NCBI GenBank assembly: GCA_022819855.1
Contig: JAJEGN010000022.1
Location: forward strand, 124,001-188,000
DNA: 64,000 bases
DNA from: Gammaproteobacteria bacterium
GTDB taxonomy: Bacteria; Pseudomonadota; Gammaproteobacteria; Steroidobacterales; Rariloculaceae
Reading direction: 5' to 3'
Shown here: one piece after another, positions 35,042-44,721 of the stretch
How positions within the stretch are numbered: the first letter of the stretch is position 1
Layout of the letters: each line of letters starts with the position of its first letter
Notes under the pieces: generated by a model
What the model was told of the DNA's origin: nothing
Database searches by the model: none
What the model saw: only the letters and a program-made list of their open reading frames with translations
Made by a program: the position numbers and the translations under genes

Positions 35042-36034
35042 TCAGCGTCGCGCCGTGGACCGCAACTTTCGTTTACCGCGCTTGTGTTCGAGTGATTCGA
35101 GCACGCGGCCGAGCTCAAGGGGCAGGGGCACGCTTACGGAAAATTCCTCATCGCTGTCCGGCCACCGGAATGCGACGGCGTGGGCGTGCAGGAACATGCG
35201 GTCGAGACCCAGGTCGTTCATGCGCTTATTGAAGCGTTCGTCGCCGTAACGCTCGTCGCCCGCGATGGGATGTTCAAGGTGTGCGGCGTGCGCGCGAATC
35301 TGATGGGTTCTGCCGGTCCCGATGCGCACTTCCATGAACGCAGCCACATTGCCGAACTGCTCGATGGGCCGGAATTGGCTCTGCGCCGGCTTGCCCTCGG
35401 CAGCGACGCGGGTGCGGGTCTCCCCGGAGCGACGATCCGACCTGAGCGGCTCGTCGACTTCGATGCTTCCGAATTGCCAGTTGCCTCGAACGAGCGCCAG
35501 GTAACGTTTCTCGACGCGCCCTTCACGAAGCAACTGGTGGAGCGCGCGCAAGCTGCTGCGCCGTTTTGCCACGAGCAGGCAGCCCGATGTCGCCCGGTCC
35601 AGTCGATGCACGAGCTCGAGCGTCCTGAGCCCGGGTCTCAGGCTGCGCAATTCTTCGATGCAACCGAGGTCTACGCCGCTACCGCCGTGCACGGCGAGCC
35701 CGGCCGGCTTGTCGATGACCAGCACGCGCGAGTCCTCGTGGACGATGCGTCCGGCGAGCCGGTCGAGCACGCTCGCGTCGGGACGAGGTTTCGAGCCTGA
35801 CCGTTGCCTCACGGGCGGGATCCTGACGCGGTCGCCGGCTCGCAGGCGGTAACGCGGAGCCACGCGTCCGGAATTGACCCGGACCTGCCCCGAACGGATG
35901 AGCCGATAGACGTGACTGCGGGGCACGCCCTTCAGCCGGCTCAGCAGGAAATTGTCGAGGCGCTGGCCCGCCGTTTCGGCGTCGACATCGCGGTAACGAG
36001 CCGTCCGTATGTTTTCGTTTTCCGTAAGATTCAA
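35042..36034 (-). CDS. rluC: 23S rRNA pseudouridine(955/2504/2580) synthase RluC
   Basis: RluC makes pseudouridines at the peptidyl-transferase region of 23S rRNA. The protein has an S4 domain (GQRLDNFLLSRLKGVPRSHVYRLIRSGQVRVN) and the RluA-type catalytic domain with ELVHRLDRATSGCLLVAKRR, whose Asp is the catalytic residue, and GTGRTHQIRAHAAHLEHPIAGDERYG. No ATG is near the expected start; TTG 36034 gives 330 residues, close to the E. coli length of 319. It is divergent from rne, as in enterics and pseudomonads, and its promoter must overlap that of rne. Confidence 0.92.
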   Translation of the reverse strand: MNLTENENIRTARYRDVDAETAGQRLDNFLLSRLKGVPRSHVYRLIRSGQVRVNSGRVAPRYRLRAGDRVRIPPVRQRSGSKPRPDASVLDRLAGRIVHEDSRVLVIDKPAGLAVHGGSGVDLGCIEELRSLRPGLRTLELVHRLDRATSGCLLVAKRRSSLRALHQLLREGRVEKRYLALVRGNWQFGSIEVDEPLRSDRRSGETRTRVAAEGKPAQSQFRPIEQFGNVAAFMEVRIGTGRTHQIRAHAAHLEHPIAGDERYGDERFNKRMNDLGLDRMFLHAHAVAFRWPDSDEEFSVSVPLPLELGRVLESLEHKRGKRKLRSTARR

Positions 36035-36046
36035 TGGCTTACCGAA

Positions 36047-36074
36047 TTGAGCACGCCCGGAACCATGGTATAGT
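36047..36074 (+). promoter_or_regulatory. rne promoter
   Basis: TTGAGC (36047-36052) and TATAGT (36069-36074) are spaced by 16 bp. The RNA would begin near 36081, giving a leader of about 307 bases before the rne ATG. Confidence 0.6.
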
Positions 36075-36080
36075 AGCGGC

Positions 36081-36387
36081 GCGGGCGACACCCGTGGCGA
36101 TCTGCCCGCACTGCTCAGGCAGTCCTGTAACGCTCCTGTTGAGCGGCCACAACACGCAATTTTATTTTGTCGACGCCCCGGATTCGGGCCGTCGCGATAC
36201 AAGTCAGGCTATGGCTCTCCGTCGCGAACAGTATGTCAACTCCCGCGAGCAACGCGGTTTGAGCGATTCCAACCACAGGAAAGAACCATGACGAAGCGGT
36301 GCAAAGTCACAAGCAGATGCATCGCCGCCTCTCGTATCGCGGTCGGCGCAGTGAATCCCGGGCCTGCTTCAGAAAGGCTGAGGATTT
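36081..36387 (+). promoter_or_regulatory. Long rne 5' leader, candidate autoregulatory region
   Basis: About 307 bases without a convincing gene precede rne. In E. coli a 361-base rne leader folds into hairpins that RNase E itself binds and cuts to control its own level. Here I see an AT-rich single-stranded-looking tract (GCAATTTTATTTTGTCG near 36157-36173, a plausible RNase E cleavage site) followed by a small hairpin around 36174-36192 (GCCC...GGGC). Sequence similarity to the E. coli rne5 element was not tested. A short open frame at 36288-36470 overlaps rne and is probably chance. Confidence 0.5.
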
Positions 36388-39378
36388 ATGAAACGCATGC
36401 TAGTCAATGCAACTCAACAAGAAGAGTTGCGAATGGCCATGGTCGATGGCCAGAAACTCTACGATCTTAATATCGAGGTACCGACCCGCGAGCAACGCAG
36501 AGCCAATATCTACAAGGGCCGCATAACGAGAATCGAACCCAGCCTCGAGGCCGCGTTCGTCGACTTCGGCGCCCAGCGACACGGCTTCCTGCCGCTCAAG
36601 GAAATCTCCAGCGAGTACTTCCTGAAGCAGCCCGATCAGGGTGAGCGCCCGCAGATCAAAAACGTGCTCAAGGACGGGCAGGAGATCGTCGTCCAGGTCG
36701 AAAAGGAAGAACGCGGCAACAAGGGCGCCGCGCTGACCACCTTCATCAGCCTCGCGGGACGGTTTCTCGTCCTGATGCCGAACGACTCCCGGGCGAGCGG
36801 CGTTTCGCGCCGGATTACCGGCGAGGACAGGGACATCGTACGCCAGTCGCTCAAGGAGCTTGACGCGCCGGAGTCGATGGGCTGCATCGTCAGGACGGCC
36901 GGCGTCGGACGCGATGTGGAGGAACTGCGCTGGGACCTCGACTACCTGCTCAGCGTCTGGGAGGCGATCAAGTCGGTCGTCGTCACGCGCCCCGCGCCGT
37001 TTCTCATTTACCAGGAAGGCAATGCGATCGTCCGCGCGCTCCGCGATTACCTCTCGAACGACATCGGCGAGATCCTCGTCGACGACGCCGTCGTCCACAA
37101 GGACGCACTGGACTTCATGGAACGGGTCCTGCCGAATCAGCTTCGCAAACTCAAATACTATGACGACCCGACGGTGCCGCTCTTCACGCGGTTTCAGATC
37201 GAGAGCCAGATCGAGTCGGCCTTCGCACACAGCGTGTCACTGCCTGCAGGCGGCAGCATCGTCATCGATCACACCGAGGCGCTGACCGCGATCGACATCA
37301 ACTCCGCGCGCGCGACGAAAGGCGGAGACATCGAAGCGACGGCCTACAACACGAACCTCGAGGCCGCCCAGGAGATCGCCCGGCAAATGCGACTTCGCGA
37401 CCTTGGCGGACTCGTCGTCATCGACTTCATCGACATGGGGCCGCACCGCAACCAGCGCGATGTCGAGAACAAGCTGCGCGAGGCCGTCCGCCAGGACCGC
37501 GCCCGAATCCAGATCGGCAAGATCTCGAAGTTCGGCCTGCTCGAACTGTCCCGGCAACGGTTGCGCCCGTCACTTGAGGAATCGACTCAAGCGGTGTGCC
37601 CGCGCTGCAACGGCAACGGCGTGATCCGCAGTGTCGAGTCGCTCGCTCTTGCGATTCTCAGACTCATCGGCGAGGAGGCCCGCAAGGAACGCAGCGCCAG
37701 GGTCATTGTGCGCCTGCCGGTCGACGTGGCGAATTACCTGCTCAACGAGAAACGCGACTGGGTGCAGTCGATTCAGGACAACAACCACGTCGCGGTCATG
37801 CTCGTCGGCGACCCGGCGCTCGAGACGCCAAGCTACAGTATCCGCCGCGTGCGTGACGACGAACTCGGGCAGCCTGAGAACGCAAGTCCGAGCTACGCAC
37901 TCACCGAGCCCAGGGAAGATCTGTCCGCCGCGTTCGAGGATTCCGGCAAGAAGCCGCAGCCTGAGCAAGCGGCCGTGTCGGGCGTGTTGCCGAAGACACC
38001 GGCGCCGCAGCCCAGGCCACGTACGACGCGCCGCAAGCCGAAGCGGTCCGTCTGGACGGCCCTCTTCGGCTGGTTGATGCCGGCGCCGAAGGATCGGCGC
38101 CAGCGCGGCAGGAAACGTACGCGCACGGACCGCAAGCGCGCAACGCCGCGCCAGCGCGATGCGAGCCGGGGCCGACGGTCCGGACACGCTGAGCGTCGCG
38201 GCCGGACCCAAGGTACCGCGCGTAGAGGTCGTGGCAAGGGCACGGCCGCAACGGATGCCGCCAGGGCGAAAGCTGACGGGAAATCCGCCACGAAGCCCGC
38301 GGCGCAGTCATCCGGAGACGGGGACGGCGCCTCACGCGGGCGTCGCAAGCGCGGTCGCAAGGCCTCGGGCGGGGCGCATGCGCAATCCGCCCAGGGGCAA
38401 AAGACCGAGCCAACGCGAAAGAGGCGACGAAGCAGGAAGACTACGAAGAAATCCGAACCCGATGCAGCAGCGGCCGAACCTCAGGCGAAAACCAGCAAAG
38501 GCGATGGTCAGGAGCGGCCCGATGCTGTGGAAACTGCCGCAACCGTTACGAGCGAGACGCACAAGCCCGCGGATGAGTCCGGAACCGCCGCATCGGGAAC
38601 GGATAACGCCGACGGGCAGGCGCCAACCTCATCCAGGGAAACGGAGCAGGAATCGGAGACGCCGGAGCCGGTAGCGCCGCAGGAACGTACTCAAGCCGAA
38701 GCCGACGAAGCGATCGCCAGGGAGGAACCGCGCGCGGCCGACCCGGAGGCAGACGTCGCCACCCAGGTGCCTTCCGCCGTAGCTGACGAGTCGCCGCCGG
38801 AACCGGAGCAGCCCGTTTCCGCAGGCGAGTCCACAACAGATGGCGAAGATCAACCGGCCAAACCCAAACGGCGCGCCCCGTCCAGACGCACGCGCACGAA
38901 GCGTGGCGAGACTGCGGGCACGGGGTCCACGGAAGCGGCTACCGGCGTGACGGACGAAGCGGGCGAGCAGCCGTCGAAAGCCGACGGCGAAGCAGGACCT
39001 GACGGGCAGACCGTTGCCGAGCCGCCTGCCGAGACCCTGGATTCGGCACCGGCGACCCCACCGGCAGAGCTCGATGCCGACTCAGGCGATGTGGCGCGCG
39101 CCGCGGCTGAACCGGAACCTGTGGCCTCTGCCGAACGCGGCAGGGACTCGGCCGAACCGCCTCCAGAGGCAGAACCTGCCGAACCGATCCAGCCAGCCAG
39201 GTCAGCCGAACCATCCAGACCGGCCGAGTCGTCGCCCGATGCTGAGCCGCCGAGCGATGCGGCGCTGGACGTTGAAGGGCAATCGGCCAGGAAGCCGGGG
39301 GCCGCGTTCAGATCGATCGGAGAGCCTCCCGGCACACCCGGCGCAGGCGAGGACCGGCCAACGGCGCCGTCAGACTAG
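36388..39378 (+). CDS. rne: Ribonuclease E
   Basis: RNase E is the main endonuclease of RNA decay and rRNA/tRNA processing. The 996-residue protein matches E. coli numbering closely: S1 domain at about 39-119, catalytic Asp303 ([14 protein letters not shown]) and Asp346 (VVIDFIDM), and zinc-link Cys404-x2-Cys407 (CPRCNGNG). After residue 520 it is disordered. Residues 552-566 ([16 protein letters not shown]) form a short amphipathic stretch in the place of the E. coli membrane-targeting helix. An Arg/Gly-rich RNA-binding block follows, then a 300-residue acidic Ala/Glu/Pro tail. Known enolase or PNPase binding motifs could not be recognised. It is convergent with the phosphatase gene. Confidence 0.97.
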   Translation: MKRMLVNATQQEELRMAMVDGQKLYDLNIEVPTREQRRANIYKGRITRIEPSLEAAFVDFGAQRHGFLPLKEISSEYFLKQPDQGERPQIKNVLKDGQEIVVQVEKEERGNKGAALTTFISLAGRFLVLMPNDSRASGVSRRITGEDRDIVRQSLKELDAPESMGCIVRTAGVGRDVEELRWDLDYLLSVWEAIKSVVVTRPAPFLIYQEGNAIVRALRDYLSNDIGEILVDDAVVHKDALDFMERVLPNQLRKLKYYDDPTVPLFTRFQIESQIESAFAHSVSLPAGGSIVIDHTEALTAIDINSARATKGGDIEATAYNTNLEAAQEIARQMRLRDLGGLVVIDFIDMGPHRNQRDVENKLREAVRQDRARIQIGKISKFGLLELSRQRLRPSLEESTQAVCPRCNGNGVIRSVESLALAILRLIGEEARKERSARVIVRLPVDVANYLLNEKRDWVQSIQDNNHVAVMLVGDPALETPSYSIRRVRDDELGQPENASPSYALTEPREDLSAAFEDSGKKPQPEQAAVSGVLPKTPAPQPRPRTTRRKPKRSVWTALFGWLMPAPKDRRQRGRKRTRTDRKRATPRQRDASRGRRSGHAERRGRTQGTARRGRGKGTAATDAARAKADGKSATKPAAQSSGDGDGASRGRRKRGRKASGGAHAQSAQGQKTEPTRKRRRSRKTTKKSEPDAAAAEPQAKTSKGDGQERPDAVETAATVTSETHKPADESGTAASGTDNADGQAPTSSRETEQESETPEPVAPQERTQAEADEAIAREEPRAADPEADVATQVPSAVADESPPEPEQPVSAGESTTDGEDQPAKPKRRAPSRRTRTKRGETAGTGSTEAATGVTDEAGEQPSKADGEAGPDGQTVAEPPAETLDSAPATPPAELDADSGDVARAAAEPEPVASAERGRDSAEPPPEAEPAEPIQPARSAEPSRPAESSPDAEPPSDAALDVEGQSARKPGAAFRSIGEPPGTPGAGEDRPTAPSD

Positions 39379-39402
39379 GCAGCGAAGTTCTGCCACGGGC
39401 TG

Positions 39403-39900
39403 CTAGACGCCGCTGGCACGGCCCCGCAGGTGCTCGATCAAGCCGGTTGAGGCTTCCTCGACGAGGTCGAGCACGTACTCGAAGCCGTTGCTCCCGCCGT
39501 AGTAGGGATCGGGCACCGCGGATCGACCGAGTTGAGGGGCGAACTCGAGAAAGAGTCGAATTCGACCGCGAAATTCGGGCGGACTCTGCTCGATCAGCAT
39601 GTCGCGGTTCAGTTCGTCCATGGCCAGCACGAGGTCGAAATGCTCGAAGTCCCCGGTGCTCACCAGCCGCGCGCGCTGCCGGCTCAGATCGATGCCCCTG
39701 CGCCGCGCCGCGCGTTGCGACCTGGGATCAGGCGGTTCGCCGACGTGGTAGGCATGCGTACCCGCTGAATCGACCTGGATGCGCAGCTCCGGCGCCCGCT
39801 CTGCGAGCACCTTGAGAAACATGCCTTCAGCGGTGGGTGAACGGCAGATGTTGCCCATGCAGACAAAAAGAATGCTGTAGTCGAACTCCTGTTGCGGCAT
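39403..39900 (-). CDS. Low-molecular-weight protein-tyrosine-phosphatase
   Basis: A 165-residue cytoplasmic phosphatase with the CX5R loop Cys14-MGNIC-Arg20-Ser (FVCMGNICRSPTAEGMF) and the general acid in VPDPYYGGSNGFEYVLDL. In bacteria these enzymes often counter tyrosine kinases that control exopolysaccharide export, but no kinase is nearby. It follows kdsB by 33 bp at the end of the LPS operon, as in pseudomonads, where murB comes next; murB is absent here and rne follows directly. Confidence 0.94.
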   Translation of the reverse strand: MPQQEFDYSILFVCMGNICRSPTAEGMFLKVLAERAPELRIQVDSAGTHAYHVGEPPDPRSQRAARRRGIDLSRQRARLVSTGDFEHFDLVLAMDELNRDMLIEQSPPEFRGRIRLFLEFAPQLGRSAVPDPYYGGSNGFEYVLDLVEEASTGLIEHLRGRASGV

Positions 39901-39933
39901 GTGCTGTGTGGTCCTGCGGGTTGCGCGGCCTGA

Positions 39934-40680
39934 TCACCCCGAACGCGATGCCACGATCGCGCGGATCGCCTCGAGATCCTCCTGCGTGTCAACGCCGCGT
40001 GCCGGCGCATCGACGGCATCGGCGACAACAATTCGCAGCCCAAGATGGAGCGCGCGCAGCTGTTCGAGCCGCTCCTCGCGCTCGAGCGGCGACGGGGGCG
40101 CCGCCGACAAGGCCTTGAGACTGCCGGCACGGTATGCGTAGATGCCAACGTGGCGGCGCGCCATGCCACCGGCAGGACCCGCCGCCCGGTGCGGAATCGG
40201 CGCACGGCTGAAATAGAGCGCAAAATCCTCGCGGTCGGTGACGACCTTGACCCTGTTCGGATCCCGGAATTCGTCCTCCGTGCGGACCGGCGTTGTCAAT
40301 GTCGCGATTGCAGCAGCTTCGGTAGCAGCGAGAAGGTCCGCAACCTGGCTCACGAGCTTCGGCGGCAACAGCGGCTCATCGCCCTGGACGTTTACGACGA
40401 TCTGCTCATCGTCCCAGCCGCAACGCTCGGCAAGCTCGGCGATACGATCGGTACCGCTGGCGTGATCGGCGGCCGTCATTTCGGCACGCGCACCGTGTTC
40501 GCGGCATGCTGTGGCGATCCGCTCGTCGTCGGTCGCAACGATGATCTCGCGAGCCCGCGAACGGCGCGCCTGATCATGCACCCAGGCGATCATCGGCCGC
40601 CCCGCGATATCGGCAAGCGCCTTGCCGGGCAAGCGGGTGGATCCGTAGCGGGCCGGGATGACGACGATGAAGTCAGTCAT
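39934..40680 (-). CDS. kdsB: 3-deoxy-manno-octulosonate cytidylyltransferase (CMP-KDO synthetase)
   Basis: KdsB activates KDO with CTP for the LPS inner core. The 248-residue protein has the nucleotide loop IPARYGSTRLPGKALADIAGRPMI, NVQGDEPLLPP and FSRAPIPH, then HVGIYAYRAGSLKAL, all typical. The ATG overlaps the lpxK stop by four bases. Cytoplasmic. Part of exbB-exbD-msbA-lpxK-kdsB-phosphatase. Confidence 0.97.
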   Translation of the reverse strand: MTDFIVVIPARYGSTRLPGKALADIAGRPMIAWVHDQARRSRAREIIVATDDERIATACREHGARAEMTAADHASGTDRIAELAERCGWDDEQIVVNVQGDEPLLPPKLVSQVADLLAATEAAAIATLTTPVRTEDEFRDPNRVKVVTDREDFALYFSRAPIPHRAAGPAGGMARRHVGIYAYRAGSLKALSAAPPSPLEREERLEQLRALHLGLRIVVADAVDAPARGVDTQEDLEAIRAIVASRSG

Positions 40681-41705
40681 TGCGATCCGCCCTGAATATT
40701 GATTCGACGCATCAGGAGTTTCATCAGCCGGTCGCCGTCATCGCCTTCGAACGCCAGATCGACAATCACCGCCCAGACGTTCCCGGGCGCGAAGCTGCGG
40801 CATTTTACAGCGTCCTTCTCCGTGATCAGCACGGGGGCCGCGTCGTCGAAGCTGAGATCAGCTTCGCGAATGGTAGCGTGATCGATCAACGGTCTCGGAT
40901 CGACCGTCAAGCCGCTGCGCTCGAGCAGCGAAAAGAAGCGTTCGGGATGACCGATACCGGCAACGGCGTGAACTTCGCTGCCCTTGAAGTCGTCGAGATC
41001 ACGTGTCGCGCCATCGGCCAGGCGAACCACTCTGACTGGCACCGGCGCGGCCCTGTAGACGTCGCCCTGTCCCCAGTCGCCGGAATTCACGACGATCGCA
41101 TCGACACAGTCGAGCCGCCCGGACGGTTCCCGCAGCGGACCGGCCGGCAGACACAAGCCGTTACCGAGCCCCCGCAGGCCGTCCACGATGCCGATCTCGA
41201 AGCGTCGCCCAAGGCGATAGTGTTGCAGACCATCGTCCGCGAGCAGCACATCGACCCTGCACCGCTCGAGCAGGAATTTCGCGGCCGCGACGCGGTCGGA
41301 CCCCGCCGCAACCGGAGACTGCGTGCGGTGTGCGAGCAGCACGGGCTCATCGCCCACCTGGCCGGGGTCGCTGTCGCGCGTGACCCGCTGCGGCCACTCC
41401 AGGGCACGCCCACCGTAGCCGCGCGTCACGATACCGACGCTCAGTCCACGCTTCGTCAGTGCTTGTGCAAGCCATACGACGCAAGGAGTCTTGCCCGTGC
41501 CGCCGACCGTGATGTTGCCGACGACGACGACCGGCACGCCAGGATCGACCGCTCTCAGCATGCCCCACCCGTATAGCGCCCTCCTGAGGACGGCGGCGGT
41601 CCGATACAGCAGCGCAGCGGGCCACAACAACCATGCGAGCGGGTTACCGCCGTACCAGATCGCGTTGAGAAGCGCTGTCAGGCGACGCCGCGCCAAATCC
41701 GACAT
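40677..41705 (-). CDS. lpxK: Tetraacyldisaccharide 4'-kinase LpxK
   Basis: LpxK phosphorylates the lipid A precursor at the 4' position on the inner membrane. The 342-residue protein has an N-terminal membrane-associated helix, the P-loop GNITVGGTGKTPCVVWLAQALTKRG and GIVTRGYGGRA, followed by LLADDGLQHYRLGRRFEIGIVD. It follows msbA by 10 bp and overlaps kdsB. The small gene ycaR, often between lpxK and kdsB, is absent. Confidence 0.97.
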   Translation of the reverse strand: MSDLARRRLTALLNAIWYGGNPLAWLLWPAALLYRTAAVLRRALYGWGMLRAVDPGVPVVVVGNITVGGTGKTPCVVWLAQALTKRGLSVGIVTRGYGGRALEWPQRVTRDSDPGQVGDEPVLLAHRTQSPVAAGSDRVAAAKFLLERCRVDVLLADDGLQHYRLGRRFEIGIVDGLRGLGNGLCLPAGPLREPSGRLDCVDAIVVNSGDWGQGDVYRAAPVPVRVVRLADGATRDLDDFKGSEVHAVAGIGHPERFFSLLERSGLTVDPRPLIDHATIREADLSFDDAAPVLITEKDAVKCRSFAPGNVWAVIVDLAFEGDDGDRLMKLLMRRINIQGGSQ

Positions 41706-41715
41706 GGCGGAGCGC

Positions 41716-43467
41716 CTAATCCGCGAACTGCATGCCGTGCAGCATCGAATACCAGCCGTCGCGCCCGATGAGCTCCCGGTGAGCCCCCTCCTCCACGATG
41801 CAGCCGTCCTTCATGACGATGATTCGATCTGCATCCTCGACCGTCGACAGGCGGTGCGCGATGACGAGCGTCGTCCTGCCCTGCATCAGGCGCCCGAGCG
41901 CATCCTGAACGCGGCGCTCGGATTCCGTATCGAGCGCTGACGTCGCCTCATCGAGGATCAGCACGGGCGCATCCTTGAGCAAGGCCCGCGCGATCGCCAC
42001 GCGCTGGCGCTGCCCACCGGACAACAGTACGCCCCGCTCACCGACCTGCGCATCGAGCCCATCGGGCAGTTCCGCGGCAAACTCGGTCACATGCGCAGCT
42101 TCGGCCACGCGCTCGATGTCGGAGCGCGAGCACTCGCGTAGCGCGCCGTAGGCAATGTTTCCGGCGATGCTGTCATCGAAAAGCACAACGTCCTGGCTCA
42201 CGAAGCTGATCTGCCGGCGAAGGTCCGCGAGGCGATACTCGCGAATGTCCGTTCCGTCGAGCAGGATCCGGCCGCTGTCGACATTGTAGAAGCGCGGCAA
42301 CAGCCCCACGAGTGTCGACTTGCCGCTCCCCGAGCGGCCGACGACGGCGATCGTCGATCCGGACGGCGCCTCGAAACTGACATCCTCGAGCACCGGACCG
42401 TTGGCATCGTCGTAACCGAACCGCACGCTCCGATACGCGACATTGCCATGCGCGCGCGCCAGAGGCATCGTGCCCTGATCCGGCTCGCCGGGTTCGTCGA
42501 GCACCTCGAACAGGCTCTCGGCCGCGGCGATGCCCCGCTGCAGCGCCACATTGATGTTGACCAGGCGCTTGAGCGGCGCGAGCAGCATCGCAAGCGCGCC
42601 GATGAACCCCATGAACGTGGCTGCCGTCAGTTCGATCGAGAACCAGCCGGAGAACACGAAGAAGACGATTACGGCGACGCCGAGGGCCACGATGTACTGG
42701 ATCAGTGCATCCCCGAACGAGCGGATCGCGGCCACGCGCAAGTGCAGACGGAAGTTCTTCGCGTTGACGCGGACAAACTGCGCCTGTTCCTGCTTTTCGC
42801 CGGCGAAGATCTTGACGATTCGGTTGCCTCGCAGGGTCTGCTCGGTCAACCGCGTTACATCGCCCATCGAATCCTGGATCCGTGCACTCTGGCGCCGGAA
42901 CGCTCTGCTCATGATCCAGACGAGCAGCGCGATGACCGGACCGACTATCACGATCAGCAACGTCAGCCGGAGGTTGAAATAAATCATCATGCCGAGCATG
43001 CCGAGCACGAGCAGGCTGTCGCGAACGACGACCGCCACGGCATTGGAAACTGCCTCGGCAACCTGTTCGGTATTGAACGTGAGTTTGGAGATCAGCGCGC
43101 CCGTGGAACTGCGATCGTGGTAGCCGACCGGCAGGCGCAGGTAACTGATGAACAACTCTTCTCGCAGGTCGCGTATCGCAGATCGGCCCACCCAGTTCAG
43201 CCCGTAAACCGTGAAAAAGTCCATCGCGCCGCGCAACGCGAAAACGACCGCGATCAGCACCGGCAACCGAAATGGGCTGCCTCGGTTCAGCTCATCCTCG
43301 ACGAGCTGATCGATGATGTCCCTGAGGAAGAGCGGCACCGTCAACGAGATTCCCGCATAGATGACGATCGCAGCCACGGCCGGCACGATGATGTACCAGT
43401 AGGGTGAAACGTAGCTGAGCAGACGACGGTAAACGCTCACCACGTCGGGATTGAGCCGCAGGACCAT
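41716..43467 (-). CDS. msbA: Lipid A flippase MsbA
   Basis: MsbA is a homodimeric ABC exporter that flips lipid A-core across the inner membrane. The 583-residue half transporter has about six membrane helices in residues 20-310 and one nucleotide domain with Walker A GRSGSGKST, Q-loop ISFVSQDVVLFDD, signature LLSGGQRQRVAIARALL and Walker B VLILDEATSALD. It is 10 bp before lpxK and 3 bp after exbD. In pseudomonads exbBD lead straight into lpxK, with msbA elsewhere; here the flippase is within the operon. Confidence 0.95.
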   Translation of the reverse strand: MVLRLNPDVVSVYRRLLSYVSPYWYIIVPAVAAIVIYAGISLTVPLFLRDIIDQLVEDELNRGSPFRLPVLIAVVFALRGAMDFFTVYGLNWVGRSAIRDLREELFISYLRLPVGYHDRSSTGALISKLTFNTEQVAEAVSNAVAVVVRDSLLVLGMLGMMIYFNLRLTLLIVIVGPVIALLVWIMSRAFRRQSARIQDSMGDVTRLTEQTLRGNRIVKIFAGEKQEQAQFVRVNAKNFRLHLRVAAIRSFGDALIQYIVALGVAVIVFFVFSGWFSIELTAATFMGFIGALAMLLAPLKRLVNINVALQRGIAAAESLFEVLDEPGEPDQGTMPLARAHGNVAYRSVRFGYDDANGPVLEDVSFEAPSGSTIAVVGRSGSGKSTLVGLLPRFYNVDSGRILLDGTDIREYRLADLRRQISFVSQDVVLFDDSIAGNIAYGALRECSRSDIERVAEAAHVTEFAAELPDGLDAQVGERGVLLSGGQRQRVAIARALLKDAPVLILDEATSALDTESERRVQDALGRLMQGRTTLVIAHRLSTVEDADRIIVMKDGCIVEEGAHRELIGRDGWYSMLHGMQFAD

Positions 43468-43470
43468 GGG

Positions 43471-43893
43471 TCAGCCGTCGGGGGAACTCACCGTCGCAAT
43501 GTTGATCTCGACAAAACCGATCTGGCCGGCAACGTCGAGCGCCGTAACGACCGCCTGGTGCTGAGCTTCGGCATCGGCCCGGATGAACACCGCCAAATCG
43601 AGATCGGCCCCGGCAAGCCGCTCGATTGCCGCCCTGAGCGTACTGCGCTCGTTGTTGACGAGCGGTCGCCCGTTGACCGCGTAGCTGCCCGTTTGCGAAA
43701 TCGTGATCTCGAGGACTTCACCGTCGCTCTGAGGCCGTAGCTCGGCATTCGCCTCGGGCAGACGCAGACTGATTTCGGCCTCGCGGACAAAGCTGGTCGA
43801 GACCATGAAGAACACGAGGAGCAACAGCACGACGTCGATCAACGACGTGAGGTTGACTTCAGGCTCGTCGTTTGAGCGGCGCCGAAGGTTCAT
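43471..43893 (-). CDS. exbD: ExbD/TolR-family biopolymer transport protein
   Basis: A 140-residue protein with one N-terminal membrane helix (NLTSLIDVVLLLLVFFMVSTSF) containing the conserved Asp of ExbD/TolR that carries protons, followed by a periplasmic domain (AEISLRLPEANAELRP, VFIRADAEAQHQAVVTALDVAGQIGF). It pairs with the ExbB protein encoded just upstream; the genes overlap by 35 bp. As no TonB or Tol genes are linked, the partner of this motor is unknown; in LPS operons of this type it has been kept next to lpxK across gammaproteobacteria. Confidence 0.93.
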   Translation of the reverse strand: MNLRRRSNDEPEVNLTSLIDVVLLLLVFFMVSTSFVREAEISLRLPEANAELRPQSDGEVLEITISQTGSYAVNGRPLVNNERSTLRAAIERLAGADLDLAVFIRADAEAQHQAVVTALDVAGQIGFVEINIATVSSPDG

Positions 43894-44521
43894 TGCTCAC
43901 GGACATCAGCTCCGACCGCCTGCGTTCGAGCAGCGAGTCGAGGAACCTGACCGTCTCCTTCTCCATCTGCACGACGAGGCCGTCGACGCGGCCGCGCAGG
44001 TAGCGATACCCGATCAGTGCCGGAATCGCGACGCAAAGACCGGCGGCCGTCGTGATCAGGGCTTCCGAAATTCCGCCGGCGAGCACGGCCGGATTGCCGA
44101 CACCGTTCGCGGTAATCGCAGCAAATACCTTGATCATGCCGATCACGGTACCGAGCAGTCCGAGCAGCGGTGAGACCGCCGCGATCGTGCCGAGCGAGGT
44201 GAGATAGCGCTCGAGTTCGTGCACGACGTGCCGGCCGCTGTCTTCGATCTTTTCCTTGACGACGTCCCGGTCGGCGTGCCGATGGGTAAGCGCCGTCGCG
44301 AGTATCTGCCCCAGCGGCGAGTTCTCGTGCAGCTTCTGCAGATGCTTGGGATCGAGTTGGTCGCGCCGGGCCCACTCGTGCACCTGGCGGACCAGATTTT
44401 TCGGCGAGACATGCTCGGGACGAAGCGTCCAGAGTCGTTCGAGAACGATCGCGGCGGCCACGATCGAGCAGGCAATGATCGGCAGCATCAACCAGCCGCC
44501 TGCTTGCACGATCTCCAGCAT
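43859..44521 (-). CDS. exbB: ExbB/TolQ-family proton channel protein
   Basis: A 220-residue inner-membrane protein with three hydrophobic segments near residues 10-28, 112-135 and 150-172. The conserved GTIAAVSPLLGLLGTVIGMIKVFAAI and ALITTAAGLCVAIPALIGYRYLRGRVD are typical of ExbB/TolQ/MotA channel proteins. With ExbD it forms a proton-driven motor complex. It is the first gene of the operon that continues to the phosphatase at 39403. Confidence 0.94.
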   Translation of the reverse strand: MLEIVQAGGWLMLPIIACSIVAAAIVLERLWTLRPEHVSPKNLVRQVHEWARRDQLDPKHLQKLHENSPLGQILATALTHRHADRDVVKEKIEDSGRHVVHELERYLTSLGTIAAVSPLLGLLGTVIGMIKVFAAITANGVGNPAVLAGGISEALITTAAGLCVAIPALIGYRYLRGRVDGLVVQMEKETVRFLDSLLERRRSELMSVSNEPSAPLKRRA

Positions 44522-44553
44522 GAGATCCCCGCAACTCCCGGAATATGGGGCGA

Positions 44554-44582
44554 ACTATAGCGTGCCTACGGGGGTTTCTCCA
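44554..44582 (-). promoter_or_regulatory. Candidate promoter of exbB-exbD-msbA-lpxK-kdsB
   Basis: On the minus strand TGGAGA (44577-44582) and TATAGT (44554-44559) are spaced by 17 bp. The leader would be about 25 bases, with GGGGAT before the exbB ATG. The rest of the 200-bp gap up to 44721 shows nothing I can support. Confidence 0.5.
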
Positions 44583-44721
44583 GACAGCCCAGACGCTCTT
44601 GCGCGCCGGTATCGACTACGAGGACATCATCCTCGCACGCGCCGATGGAATTGCCCGTGACGCCTGGCGCAAGGTCCTCCGGGTGCTCGCATGGGATTCT
44701 CCGAGTATGGATCGTCTCCTG

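Noticed and set aside
36288..36470. Short open frame in the rne leader
   Set aside because: It overlaps the rne start in another frame, its product is unremarkable and no strong ribosome binding site precedes it. It could be a leader peptide but there is no support.
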